Under the pieces are notes generated by a model. That model was given only the letters and a program-made list of their open reading frames with translations, was not told the origin of the DNA and made no database searches. Positions 20,442 through 30,364 of a DNA stretch of 33,391 bases are shown here, piece by piece. The stretch covers positions 1-33,391 of the forward strand of contig CALAQT010000589.1 of the NCBI GenBank assembly GCA_937888775.1. Reading direction: 5' to 3'. This DNA is from an uncultured Actinomycetes bacterium (GTDB lineage Bacteria; Actinomycetota; Thermoleophilia; Solirubrobacterales; Solirubrobacteraceae). Numbering within the stretch: position 1 is the first letter of the stretch; each line of letters starts with the position of its first letter. The translations under genes and the position numbers were made by a program.

Positions 20442-22940
20442 TCAATGCTTGCCCTTGGGCTTGGCGCCATACTGTTTCTTAGCCTGCTTTTCGCAAGACT
20501 TCCGCTTCGACTTACTCTTATCCTTCTTACAACTCTTGAGGGCTTTAGTCAGCTTTTGGGCGCGCGTCAGGGGTTTGGGTTTGGTTTCTTGTACCGGAGG
20601 GGGGAACGACGTTGACCCGGGTGTGAGGTTCCCGCCGCCGGTGAAGGATTGACTGCCTGGCGCTCCAAATGCTGGAGAAGACGATGCGCTTCCCTGGCAG
20701 GCTTCTCCAGAGCACGACGATTCTGGGGTGGGCGCCGGGAAGCCGCCGTCGATTCGCGCGTCGTAGACGTCGATGAGCTGGTCGGTGTCCTGGCCCACAA
20801 GCGGCTGGGCGGTGAAGAAGAAGATGTCAGAGCCTGATGCAGACATGCCCGCCGCGCCGAAGCTGGTGCGTGCGCTCGCCGCGTCGCCGCCGGGGGAAAT
20901 CATGCTCACTTCACCGCTCATGCCATCTTCACATGCGCCACTCGTACATTCGTGCCATGCGTACACGTTGCAGCCGGTTTCGACCCCAACATGGCCGCCA
21001 CATCCCGGGTTAGCCCCGGTGTTGTCGTTCGCCTGCAGCTGCTCTGGCGTGGTGAATACGATTGTCGATCCGTCTTCGCTAATCGCCCTACTCAGATCAT
21101 TGATGTCCGCAAAGGCCCCGCCTTCTGCTGCCAATCCAGCGACGCGGGCGTTCATCCCAGGTGTGTTGCCATTGTGAGAGCCGGGGAAGGATGGCTCACC
21201 GATCGAGATGCGCGCCAGCTTGCCCGTTTCGAAGTCATAGCGGTATACCTGCTGGGCTTCATCATTGGCTTTCTGTTCTTCCGGGCTTGACGTGATCAGG
21301 TGCGCGTAGGTCGTGAAGACCAGGTAGCGCCCGTCGGGGGTCGTCTGCGCGTAGTGTCGTTGATCGCTCCAAAGCTCCGTGTCATTGACTGAAGGGGTTC
21401 CTTCGAGGTAGTTCATATTGCCGTTCAGGCTCGGCGGGCACTGCGGATCACCGAGCGACCCGGAAAGGTTCGCGTTCGAGCAAAGCTCCGCGACGAACTT
21501 GGTTTCGCCGGTGTTGGTGTCAACGGCGTAGAGGTTGTCCGCGCCGGCCTGGGCGACCTCTCCAACCCCGTTTGGCACAGTCGTCAGCACCCCCTTTGCG
21601 ACGAAGTAACTGTGAGAGCCGTCGGAGGATGTTCGTATCACACCCTGTACTTCGGCGCCGCTGCCCGGTGTGAGATCGCCGGCTCCGCCGGCGGAGAGCT
21701 GCACCAGGTTCTTGCCCGGGGGATTGTCGAAGTCATACTCATACAGGTCCGCTCCGGTTCCGGTACCGCCTTCGTCGCCATTGACCAACGGCTGTTCGGT
21801 GATAAAGAAAGCCTTGGAGCCATCCGCAGAGGCGCCGTCAAATGACGCAGGCGAGGCGGGTGCGCTACAGGCTGTGCACTGTGAGGGAGAAGGATTGGAA
21901 ATCGCCACCGTGCTGGTCTGGTTGACGCGGGCGTACACAGTGTCAACCCCGCCGCTGGGGCAGGCCGTGAAGTAGATTGTGGACCCGCTGGATGAGATTG
22001 CCTGATAGTCCGAGCCCGATCGCTGCCCTCCTACGGCCTGACATGCTTCTCCGGGCCGCAGCCCGAAACCGCCAAGCTGCGTGTTGTTTTCTGGGCCGAT
22101 CTCTTCGCCACTGTCATTGACATTGACCAAGCTCAGTTCAAACGCGGTATCACCGCTACGCGTCACCTCGTACAGGCCAGCACCAGCTATCGAGGAGGTG
22201 TCAGCCGGCAGGAACGCGCTGCCGGGACCGGCGGTAGACGAGAATACTCGAACGGTAAGATCAGCCGAGCTGCCGGCTCGGCCGTCGAACCCGTTATTTC
22301 CCGAGCTATTAAGATAGACACCACCTGTGAGATTGGGATAGAGAGGAGTGGATGTCCACTGACCATCGGGTTCGCGCAGGGCACAGACAGCGCTGCTCCC
22401 GGCTGTAGCGTTGTTAACTACGGTCAGGCCGCAAGTGGATACCGTGCTGAAAGCTTCAGGCGATGCTTCCCTCCTGAGCGGCAGTCTCCCGAGCGACTGA
22501 TTCGCTACGAGATCTCGCGGCGGATTGGCGGAAGATGTGGACCAGCCCTCCGCGCCACGCCGAGCGACATAGAAGTTTGCTGTTATCCCAGTCGCGCCAG
22601 TGAGCGCGTTTTCAGCGTCCCCAAACGCGTTCTGCGACGCGAATTGGACCGCGTCGCCATCAGCGGCCACCGGGACCCCTAGTTCTTGGGCCGGGACAGC
22701 CAGCGCGTCGCTCCCGCCCTTTTTAAGCGGGCTGACCATCTCATACGCCCGGCATTCCGGGAGACCCATGGAGTAGGGCTGGCCGGTCGCGGGGTTGGTG
22801 TTGCTTTCCGCACGAACGGCTTCGTTGGGACAGGCGGATGAGGCGGGGGCGGGGGCCGTGCTGATCGCCCCGGCCGCAAAGAGTGTGAATGCGGCGACGG
22901 CGACGATATGTCCCATGCGTGACCTGAGATTGTTGCTCAT
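20442..22940 (-). CDS. Secreted propeller-like (PD40/TolB-type) surface protein
   Basis: 832 aa. The signal peptide (MGHIVAVAAFTLFAAGAIST) ends near APASSA. The mature part opens with Cys and an MGLPECRAYEMVSPLKKGG segment common in large actinobacterial secreted proteins. The body has recurring blade-like units: SSDGSHSYFVAKGVL, SEDGSTIVFTTPEQL, TPDGRYLVFTTYAHL and ASGSDIFFFTAQPL, the S-x-D-G-x-x-hydrophobic pattern of PD40/TolB propellers. The tail is a Pro-rich spacer then a Lys/Cys-rich end (KPLTRAQKLTKALKSCKK). The ATG at 22940 is chosen because AAAGGAG precedes it by 9 nt; an ATG at 22949 would abut that site. It lies 14 bp after the giant Ig-repeat gene, whose stop overlaps its ribosome site, so the two form an operon. 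The role, perhaps cell-surface binding, is unknown. Confidence 0.82.
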   Translation of the reverse strand: MSNNLRSRMGHIVAVAAFTLFAAGAISTAPAPASSACPNEAVRAESNTNPATGQPYSMGLPECRAYEMVSPLKKGGSDALAVPAQELGVPVAADGDAVQFASQNAFGDAENALTGATGITANFYVARRGAEGWSTSSANPPRDLVANQSLGRLPLRREASPEAFSTVSTCGLTVVNNATAGSSAVCALREPDGQWTSTPLYPNLTGGVYLNSSGNNGFDGRAGSSADLTVRVFSSTAGPGSAFLPADTSSIAGAGLYEVTRSGDTAFELSLVNVNDSGEEIGPENNTQLGGFGLRPGEACQAVGGQRSGSDYQAISSSGSTIYFTACPSGGVDTVYARVNQTSTVAISNPSPSQCTACSAPASPASFDGASADGSKAFFITEQPLVNGDEGGTGTGADLYEYDFDNPPGKNLVQLSAGGAGDLTPGSGAEVQGVIRTSSDGSHSYFVAKGVLTTVPNGVGEVAQAGADNLYAVDTNTGETKFVAELCSNANLSGSLGDPQCPPSLNGNMNYLEGTPSVNDTELWSDQRHYAQTTPDGRYLVFTTYAHLITSSPEEQKANDEAQQVYRYDFETGKLARISIGEPSFPGSHNGNTPGMNARVAGLAAEGGAFADINDLSRAISEDGSTIVFTTPEQLQANDNTGANPGCGGHVGVETGCNVYAWHECTSGACEDGMSGEVSMISPGGDAASARTSFGAAGMSASGSDIFFFTAQPLVGQDTDQLIDVYDARIDGGFPAPTPESSCSGEACQGSASSSPAFGAPGSQSFTGGGNLTPGSTSFPPPVQETKPKPLTRAQKLTKALKSCKKDKSKSKRKSCEKQAKKQYGAKPKGKH

Positions 22941-22954
22941 GCGTGCCATCTCCT

Positions 22955-25900
22955 TTAGAGCTTCACGCTGATCGTCGTGGCCATTGCCTGCTTGCCCACC
23001 GTGAGGCTGGCTCGCAGTTTGGTCTTCTTGCGATGTGTCTTTGCTGTCTTGCCGGCCTTGCTCAGCGCAACGGTGATCTGGTGACTACCCGCCTTGACGT
23101 TCTTCTTGACAGTCGTCTTCAGGTCACTGCCGCTGATCCTGATCGTGCCCCCGGCTGAGGTCTTGACCGTCACCAGCAGCGTGTTGCCCTTGAGCTTGGT
23201 CTTGGTGATCTTTACCGACGGCTTGGACGCCTTGCAGCCGGTGACGGCGATCTTGGTGGTCTGCTTGATCTGCGCGCCGTTCTGGGCGGTGATGATCGTC
23301 GGCATCGCAAGGCTCGTGCCGCAGAGGTTGTAGTTCGCGCTGGCCGGGACGTACGCTCCGAGGATCGAGTGCGGGCCGGTCGGCAGTTCCGTTTCAAACG
23401 TCGTGAACGGAGCGTCCGGGGCGGATTCGAAACGCGAGTAGGTGATCCCGTTTTTGATATCCGTCTTGCCGTCCAGGATCAGGGTGACCCCTTCGCCCTG
23501 GAGCACGAACTCAACGTCGGGGAACGCCGCACCACCGTGAGAGACCAGATACGCCGGGCCCGTCAGCGGCGCTTTCAGGATAGGCGTGTCGATCGTCGCT
23601 TTGCCGATCACCGAGTCTTCTTCGCACGCCGCGGGGTTCGCGTTGAACACCGCTGCCAGACAGGCTTTCTGGAGCGTCGACAGACGCGACGGCAGCGCCA
23701 CGGGCAGCTGCAGGTCGACTTTGGCGATGTTCGCCTGCCCGACCCCCGCGGATTCGATCTTCACGTCAAGGCTCGCGCCGTTGGCTTTGCTGGCGTGCCC
23801 TTCGGTGGATGCTGTCAGCTTCGGCGCGAACGGCAGGTTCTGGCAGCCGCCGACCTCGAACGGGCTGGAGACGGGGGCGCTGGCGCCCTGCGCGGCGGCG
23901 ATCGTCGCGGTGACCTGCTGCTGGGCGCAGCTCGTGGGATTGAGCATGAACCCCGGACGGTTGACTTCGACGTTGATCTTGCGCAGCCGTAGCTGCACGC
24001 CGTCGACGAACTGCGGCAAGGGGTCTGAGGCGATCGTGAGCGCCGCCGTACTCGGGTTCACCGCGATCGAGGCCCTGACGACGACCGTGCCGAGGTTGAA
24101 CGGGCCGGCCACGGCCGGCACGACGATGCTGAGCCCAAACGGGGCGCCCTTGTACGGGCCGGTCAGGTAGACCTTGCCGCCGAGATAGAACGGGTCGGGT
24201 CCCGGGCCCGCACCGACCGTCGTGGAGCCGATCTCACTTTCCGGGCCGCATGTGCCGGCGTTCGCCTGCGCTTCGGGGCACTGGGAGACCTGGGAGACCA
24301 TTCCCAGCAGTCCGGGCGGGGTGCTGAGGCTGATGGCAGAGATGTCCTGTTCGCGGTCTTCACGGCCGAAGGTCACCGAGAACGGGCTCGACGCGCCCCC
24401 CGTGGGTGTCTGGCTGCCGGCGCTGAAGGACGGGCTGAACGGCAGGCTTGACGGGCACGCGCCACCCTGACCATTCCAATCGACGTTGAACGACGAGGAC
24501 GGGGTGGCGTCCGCGGTGCCCGTGATCGCTTCCGTGCCCGACAGGCCGCCGGTACCCGGCGCGCTCCAAGGCGTCAGGTCGGTCGTGGTCGTGAACGTCC
24601 CGCAGCTCTGCGGGTTCGCCAGCGGCGCTCTCGCGCCACCATTGAACGTGAGCACCAGTTCGCTGAAGGGAAGCTGGGGCTGCTGCGTGAACGTCGCCTG
24701 CAGCTGGCCCGTGGTCGGGTTCGCCGAGACCTTGCCCGCGAGCTTCACGACCACGCCCTGTTCAGGCGAGTACGCCTGCAAGAACAGCCGGAAGATATGC
24801 CCTTCCTGCGCGTCTGTGCTGCTGCACGGCGCGCAGTCCGGCTGACCGATGAACACCTCGCCCGCAAGCGGCTTTTCAAGCAGCGGCGTGATGACCTTCA
24901 CCGTGCCGATCTGCGACGCCGACGGACACGCCGCCTGCACAGCAGGTTCCACCGTCGAACCCAACCCGAACTGGGCATTACTGCACGCCTGCAGACCATC
25001 GGCCGCCGACGGGTCGACCGTCATGCCCGCCGGCAGCGTCACCGTCGCGCTCTTCAGATCCGGCGTGGCGTTCGTGGCGTCTTCCTCCGGCTGAGGGACC
25101 TTCAGAGCGAACGTCGCTCCCGTCGGCTCATCAGCCTGGCTCGTCCCGCCTTCGGAGGCCTGGCTCGGCTTGAACTGGACTTCCGGCTGGAACTGCAGCA
25201 CGTTGCAGCCAGTCACGAACGCCGTGCCCGCGTCCGGCGTCCCGCTCGTCCCCGGCTGGCCGACGAACGACGGTGCTCCTGACGGCGCGCCCGCATAGGA
25301 GCTCATCGAGGCGTAGCCGGCAGGGTCTTCATAGGTGTTCGCACGGAGCGTGGTGAACGGAGCGGGGCCCGAGCACTCGCTGGGATTGGTCAGGAACGGC
25401 GTCGCGCCCGCGCTGGTAGGGGCGCACGACGCGGTGTGTTCGTCCGGTCCGCCCCCAACCGTGACCCCGTTCTCACAGAACGTCACGCTGGCAGCCAGCA
25501 AGGTTGGGGTGGTGGTGTAAGGACTGCTGATCGTGATCCCATAGTCACCGTCGCTGCGCACCTTGGCGTTGAGCGTGAAGTGAGCGAAGCTCACGCCGCC
25601 GATGAAGCCGAACGCGGCCGGATGCCCCGGTCCAGGCACCAGGTTGTAGACCGGGTCGGCAAAAACCGCGAAAGGTTCTGGACGACCAGCCACAATCCGG
25701 CCCTGGCTGTAGGAGAAGTGAATGTACCCGACCGCCGTGTCGCTCGGGCACGGTGTTTCGTTGTTTTGTGCGAAGGTTTCCGCCGAGCACTTCGGTGTCG
25801 CCTGCGGGTCACCGACGAACCCAGTAGGGAGTTCGGTCTCGATGTCCTTCGGGCTACCGCCCGCCGTCTTCAGTGCCCCAAAGTCATCGGGCACGTAGTT

Positions 25901-27823
25901 GAACACGAACGTCGCATTCGCAGAGAACGGGTGCCCGCCCGCCTGCGTGAACGGATTACCCAACGATTCGGTCACGCTCGTGGTGAAACTCTGGACGCCA
26001 AACGGCACGAGCGCAATCGTCGTAGGGTCGCTCGCGCTAGCACTCGCCGGCGAGGCGCCACCACCGTAGACAGTCGCCACGTTGGTCACGCCGCCGCTGG
26101 GCGGTACACCGACGGGAGCTTCGTTGTGGACATGGACGTGAAGCGTGATCGACGGATAGGATTCGCCGGGAGCCAGCGCCTTTGAGGTAGTGCACGTTAC
26201 GCTCGTGGGATTCGCGATCGTACACTTCCCTGCTTCGTCCGCAGGTTTTCCCCCTTCTTTTCCCCCTTCTTTCGCAGATTTTCCGTTCCAGCCTTCACTG
26301 GAAACCTCTTCGTTCTCGCCCGCACCGGCCAGCACGAGACCTTCGGGCAGGTGGTCGGACACGCTGACCGACGCACCTGGGACTATGGTCGGGCTTAGTT
26401 CCGGTAGCAACGGCTGCACCACGGTAGCCGTGCTTAGCGCGGTGACGCTGCCGCCCGCGTTGGTCGCGGTCACCTCACACTGAAGCGCCTTGCCCACGTC
26501 GGCCGCGACCAGCGTGTAAGCGTAACGAAATTCGGTTTCGCTCGAGGGCACCGGGCCCGAATTGGCTCCAGCGATCGCCACGCCGTTGCGCAGCAGCTGG
26601 TACTCATAGGAGGTCGGTTCTCCTTCCCAGGACCCAGGAGAATAGCACTCCGCCGTTTCGCCAATCCCGTTGGCGGGGGCATACACTGGCGCTTCGGTAT
26701 TCGTGGGAGGTGGCGTGGACGAAGGGGAGACCACGTCCTGCGAGCTCACGGCGCTCGTGGCGCCTTCCGGGTTGGCAGCGGTGACCTGGCACTGGATCGC
26801 GGCACCTTCGTCGCCGGTGGGCGGAGCCCCCCCTTTGAGCGTGTAGGTGCCGGCGGTTCCACCGTCCGCACTGGAGATCGCCACCCCGTTGCGCAGCCAC
26901 TGAAATTTGTAGGAGGTCGGGCTGCCTTCCCAGCCCAAGACATCTTCGCTACACGTCAGCGTTTCGCCGACGCTCGCGGTTCCGCTGGGCGTGAGCGTCG
27001 GCGGCAGCCCGCTGATGCTTGCCGGGGGCGCCGCGACCGCCACCGATACGCCGGCTTCGCTCACCGCAGCGGCGCTGCCTCCCGCGTTCGTGGCCGTGAC
27101 CTCACACTGAACCGCCTCGCCCGCGTCGGCCGGCGTGAGCGTATATTCAAAGCTCGTCGCGCTCGTCGATCCTGAACTCGCGCCGGAGATCGCGACCCCG
27201 TTTCGCAGCCACTGGTATTCGAAGCTCGTGGGTTCGCCCGTCCATCCTTTTCCATATTCATTGTAATCGTAGGTTTCACAGCTGACCGTTTCCCCGACCT
27301 TGCGACCGAAGATGAACGCTTCGGCAAGGCCGTTCGCGGGAGGCAGGACAGCGGGGGACGGCGCAACCACCTGGCTCGGGCTGATCGCTACATCCGTGCC
27401 TTCGCTGTCACTCGCCGTCACCTCGCACTGGACCGCGGTTCCTTCATCGGCGGTTTGCAGCCGGTAGGTGCTTCCTGTCGCGCCGGAGATAACCGCTCCG
27501 TCTCGCAGCCACTGGTAGGCAAGCGAAGCCCCGCTCACACGCAGGACACCCGTGCAGCTAAACGTGTCGCCGACGCGCTCGCCTCCAGCGGCTTCGGTGC
27601 CCGTGTTCTTGACCTTGATCGTGTACGCGTTGAAGCCGCTTTCACGGTCGAACGTGGTCCCGCTGCCCGTGTAGGGATCCACGCCGCCTTGCTGGCCATA
27701 GGCATTCTGGTGGGTCATTTCGATGCCCCAGGAGGGAGCCGCGAGGGCAGGGGCCGCGGAGAGAGCGAGGAAGGTTAGGAGGAGCGCTGGGAGGGCGAGG
27801 AGGAAACAGAGACCGCGACGCAT
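22955..27823 (-). CDS. Giant secreted protein with Ig-like repeats
   Basis: 1622 aa from the ATG at 27823; in-frame codons upstream would add 32 residues before an otherwise perfect signal peptide (MRRGLCFLLALPALLLTFLA, cut near ALA). Four Ig-like repeats follow (about residues 83-151, 173-260, 283-363, 386-468), each with YQWLRNGVAISG-type strand and a conserved Cys pair ending VQCEVTATNAGG. Then comes a DUF11-like stretch with KEGGKEGGK low complexity. Long repetitive beta domains follow, with CP(S/E)-x-(S/A)-x-IG motifs (CPSASQIGTVKVI, CGPESEIGSTTV, CEEDSVIGKATI). A basic strand-rich C-terminus ends the protein. There is no LPXTG or clear anchor. It is probably a cell-envelope or matrix adhesin. 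First gene of the operon with the 832-aa protein. Confidence 0.85.
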   Translation of the reverse strand: MRRGLCFLLALPALLLTFLALSAAPALAAPSWGIEMTHQNAYGQQGGVDPYTGSGTTFDRESGFNAYTIKVKNTGTEAAGGERVGDTFSCTGVLRVSGASLAYQWLRDGAVISGATGSTYRLQTADEGTAVQCEVTASDSEGTDVAISPSQVVAPSPAVLPPANGLAEAFIFGRKVGETVSCETYDYNEYGKGWTGEPTSFEYQWLRNGVAISGASSGSTSATSFEYTLTPADAGEAVQCEVTATNAGGSAAAVSEAGVSVAVAAPPASISGLPPTLTPSGTASVGETLTCSEDVLGWEGSPTSYKFQWLRNGVAISSADGGTAGTYTLKGGAPPTGDEGAAIQCQVTAANPEGATSAVSSQDVVSPSSTPPPTNTEAPVYAPANGIGETAECYSPGSWEGEPTSYEYQLLRNGVAIAGANSGPVPSSETEFRYAYTLVAADVGKALQCEVTATNAGGSVTALSTATVVQPLLPELSPTIVPGASVSVSDHLPEGLVLAGAGENEEVSSEGWNGKSAKEGGKEGGKPADEAGKCTIANPTSVTCTTSKALAPGESYPSITLHVHVHNEAPVGVPPSGGVTNVATVYGGGASPASASASDPTTIALVPFGVQSFTTSVTESLGNPFTQAGGHPFSANATFVFNYVPDDFGALKTAGGSPKDIETELPTGFVGDPQATPKCSAETFAQNNETPCPSDTAVGYIHFSYSQGRIVAGRPEPFAVFADPVYNLVPGPGHPAAFGFIGGVSFAHFTLNAKVRSDGDYGITISSPYTTTPTLLAASVTFCENGVTVGGGPDEHTASCAPTSAGATPFLTNPSECSGPAPFTTLRANTYEDPAGYASMSSYAGAPSGAPSFVGQPGTSGTPDAGTAFVTGCNVLQFQPEVQFKPSQASEGGTSQADEPTGATFALKVPQPEEDATNATPDLKSATVTLPAGMTVDPSAADGLQACSNAQFGLGSTVEPAVQAACPSASQIGTVKVITPLLEKPLAGEVFIGQPDCAPCSSTDAQEGHIFRLFLQAYSPEQGVVVKLAGKVSANPTTGQLQATFTQQPQLPFSELVLTFNGGARAPLANPQSCGTFTTTTDLTPWSAPGTGGLSGTEAITGTADATPSSSFNVDWNGQGGACPSSLPFSPSFSAGSQTPTGGASSPFSVTFGREDREQDISAISLSTPPGLLGMVSQVSQCPEAQANAGTCGPESEIGSTTVGAGPGPDPFYLGGKVYLTGPYKGAPFGLSIVVPAVAGPFNLGTVVVRASIAVNPSTAALTIASDPLPQFVDGVQLRLRKINVEVNRPGFMLNPTSCAQQQVTATIAAAQGASAPVSSPFEVGGCQNLPFAPKLTASTEGHASKANGASLDVKIESAGVGQANIAKVDLQLPVALPSRLSTLQKACLAAVFNANPAACEEDSVIGKATIDTPILKAPLTGPAYLVSHGGAAFPDVEFVLQGEGVTLILDGKTDIKNGITYSRFESAPDAPFTTFETELPTGPHSILGAYVPASANYNLCGTSLAMPTIITAQNGAQIKQTTKIAVTGCKASKPSVKITKTKLKGNTLLVTVKTSAGGTIRISGSDLKTTVKKNVKAGSHQITVALSKAGKTAKTHRKKTKLRASLTVGKQAMATTISVKL

Positions 27824-28098
27824 GCCAGGCGGCAAGACTCGACGCCGCGAGCAGTGACCAGAGGTGGGGGATTGTACGAGGACTCTCTCCATGGGGACGT
27901 GTGCTTCCGGAAGCGACATGGCGTAGCTACTTGGTGGACGGACCGTTCCATTGTCATCGACATCCGGCTACGGCGTCCACCGCGTCTTTCTGAATGACGG
28001 AGTGTGCGTGCGCCGTCGACGCTATCGCTGGGTCGGGTACAGCGCGCGCAACGGATCACGACGACGATGGCTTACGCGGCGCGTGCCATCCGGGCAAA
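27824..28098. other. Upstream region of the giant-protein operon
   Basis: The upstream sequence of the minus-strand operon. No strong Shine-Dalgarno or TANNNT box sits directly before 27823, and no ORF here is convincing. Confidence 0.4.
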
Positions 28099-28128
28099 GG
28101 TGGGGCCACAGTCAGTCGTGGCCCCACC
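28099..28128 (-). terminator. Terminator hairpin of the 210-aa secreted protein gene
   Basis: GGTGGGGCCAC pairs perfectly with GTGGCCCCACC (11 bp, 8-nt loop), 47 nt past the stop at 28175. On the minus strand it is followed by TTTGCC, only a weak T-run. Confidence 0.65.
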
Positions 28129-28174
28129 CTTGCGTCGCCTACTTGTTACTGCTGGTTGGCATCTGCTCTACGGA

Positions 28175-28807
28175 TTATTTGACGGTAATGCACAGGTCGC
28201 CCGCGGGGCCTTCGATAAAGTCTTTGCCCGAGGGAACACCGTGATTTTTGGCGGGATCTTCAAGGAAGCCTGAGCCAGGTTCGTCGAATTCAATGAAACT
28301 GTCCGTGGCTCCTTTACACGTTGTTACCGGGGAACCATTAACGAACTTGGGCGTCAATTTCCCCGTGAAGACGTCGAGCACTGTTTTGACACCTGCTTTG
28401 TTGCATTCAACTTTGAGTTCGATGCCTTCGATTTGGTCTCGCGGCCCAGCCACGAGAACTGATTTCCAGGGCAGTTTTCCGGCAGTGAGTTCCTCGGCTT
28501 CTCCGGCAGCGCAGCTCGGTGGTTCGATTACGCATTCTTTGTTGACGAATTCTGTGATGCTGTCGACGCCAGCCCCGCCACCGGTTGGATTGGTGACTGT
28601 CCCTTTGTCTGTGACTTTACACGTGAATGTCTCTCCCGCACCACTGAAGTCTAGGGTACCTTTGGTTGTGACTGTTACGGGTTTGTTTTGTGGAATTATC
28701 ACGCCATTGCTGTAATAGTGGAGCTGGGCCTGCGCCACAGCCGGCAGAACCGCGAATGCGGCTACTGCGAACAGCGGCACGAATGCCGCGTAGAGCTTCT
28801 TAGACAT
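28175..28807 (-). CDS. Secreted hypothetical protein, paralogous family
   Basis: 210 aa. The signal peptide MSKKLYAAFVPLFAVAAFAV is cut near AQAQL. The mature protein is beta-rich, opening LHYYSNGVIIPQNKPVTVTT, with six Cys likely to form disulfides (TFTCKV, KECVIEPPSC, VECNKAG, TTCKGA, LCITVK). No enzyme motif; an exported structural or binding protein. AAAGGAG about 10 nt before the ATG fixes the start. A perfect hairpin follows the stop. A fragment of a second copy (last ~15 codons) lies at 20317-20370, so the family is multi-copy here. GC is visibly lower than in neighbours (more AT at third positions), as in the 832-aa gene. Confidence 0.8.
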   Translation of the reverse strand: MSKKLYAAFVPLFAVAAFAVLPAVAQAQLHYYSNGVIIPQNKPVTVTTKGTLDFSGAGETFTCKVTDKGTVTNPTGGGAGVDSITEFVNKECVIEPPSCAAGEAEELTAGKLPWKSVLVAGPRDQIEGIELKVECNKAGVKTVLDVFTGKLTPKFVNGSPVTTCKGATDSFIEFDEPGSGFLEDPAKNHGVPSGKDFIEGPAGDLCITVK

Positions 28808-29237
28808 GATGTATCATGCTCCTTTGTAGTCGATGGTGGCCTTGGGGCGGCTTGCTTTGAGGTGGGCCGCTCCGAGGCCGATTTGGTCTTCTGCCCCTCG
28901 GTCCGGCATGCAGAAGCCCGGCTGAGGTGGTTGGGGACCCGTATGGCGGGCCTGCCTGAGAAAAGTCGGGATCTGGATCTGGGTAGCTGCCTCCCTGGTG
29001 ATTGACTTTGACGATCCCGACCGGCGGGGCAGCTGCACGCCTCGGCGACGGGGTAAGAGCGTGGTTTAGCACAGCAAGAGGGCGTCGTGTGAACGAGTCG
29101 TGTGCACATTCGGCGCGGCAATGCCCCCGCAAATTGCGGACGGTTATGGTGACAATCGAAGAAGTCCTGCATCCCAGGAAAGTCCATTTGGTGGGACTCT
29201 CCCGGCTCGGATGAAGAGGGCGCGACATAAATGTTTT
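28808..29237. other. About 430 bp without a supported gene
   Basis: Holds the leader of the secreted-protein gene (Shine-Dalgarno at about 28821-28827) and a hairpin at 29176-29201. The minus-strand frames here (28800-29228) are Pro/Arg/Ser-rich and unconvincing. Confidence 0.45.
29176..29201 (-). terminator. Hairpin after the HxlR gene
   Basis: GGAGAGTCC and GGACTTTCC (one G-U pair) form a 9-bp stem with an 8-nt loop, 36 nt past the stop at 29238. A possible terminator without a T-run. Confidence 0.4.
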
Positions 29238-30227
29238 CTAAAGCAGGGTTGGAGACGCGGTTTGCGGAGGTTTCGGGAGGAGTGCGGTACTGAGGGCGCC
29301 GATGACGGTCAGCATCAGCGAACGATTGCCGGCGACGCTGATCGGTCGATCGGGGAGAAGGAGGGCGTCGCACCAGGCTTCGGGCGTCGCGTGGCCGACG
29401 GCCTCCGGGGGCGTCGCCGGCGCCTGCGGGAGGGCGAGGATGCTCCCCGCGCGGGCGGCGAGGTAGATATCCGGCGCAGCGGCGTCGTGGCCGTCGAGAT
29501 GAAGCTGACAGACTCCCGACGTCGGGCCAGCGATGCGAGCGATGGGGGCGAGGATGTGCAGCAAGTCGGTCAGGTCGCTGCCGGGCGCGGCGAGGTCTGG
29601 CCTGAACCACTGCCATTCCCAGCGCCCTGCCAGCAACGCCACCATCGCGAGGTCCCTGGCTCGTGCTGTCAGCCCGAACCGCTGGACGCGCTCGAGCTCG
29701 TGGCGCTCGAGCAGGCCCCCGAGGACGAGGTTGGACAGCCGCCGCCGAAGCGTCGAGCTCCCCAACTCGGGCAGGCGCGTACGCAGGTCGCTGACCGCAA
29801 GCGGACCGTCGGCGAGCGCGAGCATGATCGTGCGCGTCCGGTGATTTGCGCTGAGCCCGATCGCGAGAATCCCCGGCGGCGCGCCTCGCTCCAGATGCGA
29901 GTACCACCTCCGCTCCCAACGGTCCGCCTCGGCCGTGACCTCGAGCAGCATTCGTCCGGCGTCGGTCAAGGTGTAGTAAGCCCGGCCCGGAATTGCGGCG
30001 CTGCCAGGGTGTGGAGGAACGCCAGAGTGATGCGCACAGCTCACGAGCTCGCCCTCCAGCAGACCGCGCAACCGCCGGATCACCACCGAGTGCCCGGCGT
30101 GCGGCAGGCCTCCTTCGAGCTCCGCGGGTCGCAGGGGACCGGCAGCCAGTCCCATCAGGACCGAGACCATCCAATCCTCGGCGAGCAACCGCAATGCGCG
30201 CAGTCCCAGCTCGTCTCGTTCGGCCAT
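29238..30227 (-). CDS. Double HxlR-type winged-helix regulator
   Basis: 329 aa with two HxlR-like winged helices. Domain 1 (about 5-115): LRLLAEDWMVSVLMGLAAGP, RPAELEGGLP, VVIRRLRGLLEGELV, wing YYTLTDAGRMLLEV. Domain 2 (about 120-210): IGLSANHRTRTIMLALADGP, AVSDLRTRLPELGSSTLRRRLSNLVLGGLLER, RFGLTARARDL. The remaining ~110 residues form a separate C-terminal domain (GVCQLHLDGHDAAAPDIYLA), perhaps ligand-binding. Fused HxlR pairs would bind DNA as an internal dimer. The start is the ATG at 30227, with GAGGG 5 nt upstream; the frame extends to 30254 but that part is the leader shared with purU. It lies 137 bp downstream of the TetR fusion gene on the same strand. Confidence 0.82.
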   Translation of the reverse strand: MAERDELGLRALRLLAEDWMVSVLMGLAAGPLRPAELEGGLPHAGHSVVIRRLRGLLEGELVSCAHHSGVPPHPGSAAIPGRAYYTLTDAGRMLLEVTAEADRWERRWYSHLERGAPPGILAIGLSANHRTRTIMLALADGPLAVSDLRTRLPELGSSTLRRRLSNLVLGGLLERHELERVQRFGLTARARDLAMVALLAGRWEWQWFRPDLAAPGSDLTDLLHILAPIARIAGPTSGVCQLHLDGHDAAAPDIYLAARAGSILALPQAPATPPEAVGHATPEAWCDALLLPDRPISVAGNRSLMLTVIGALSTALLPKPPQTASPTLL

Positions 30228-30254
30228 GCTTCCCTCAGCTCGCTCCGATCGCAT
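30228..30254 (-). promoter_or_regulatory. HxlR-gene leader shared with purU
   Basis: GATCGGAGCG, A-GCT, GAGGG, AAG just before the ATG; the same word with few changes precedes purU. In both loci a DsbA-like 3' end lies just upstream, so the leader was copied as part of a larger block. Confidence 0.6.
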
Positions 30255-30364
30255 GAACCACGGCCCGGGGATGACGTGCGACAGTTGCCCCGGCCGGGCC
30301 CCTTCACCGCCTATAGATGCGCCAGCGCGCGATCTGTGACAGCGCCGTCTCGAGCGGCCGTCAG

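Noticed and set aside
24797..26185. + strand ORFs of 161-249 aa
   Set aside because: Antisense shadows of the giant secreted protein gene.
28762..30174. 470-aa minus-strand ORF
   Set aside because: It overlaps the double-HxlR gene on the same strand in another frame and is Arg/Pro/Ser-rich; the HxlR frame has clear winged-helix repeats.
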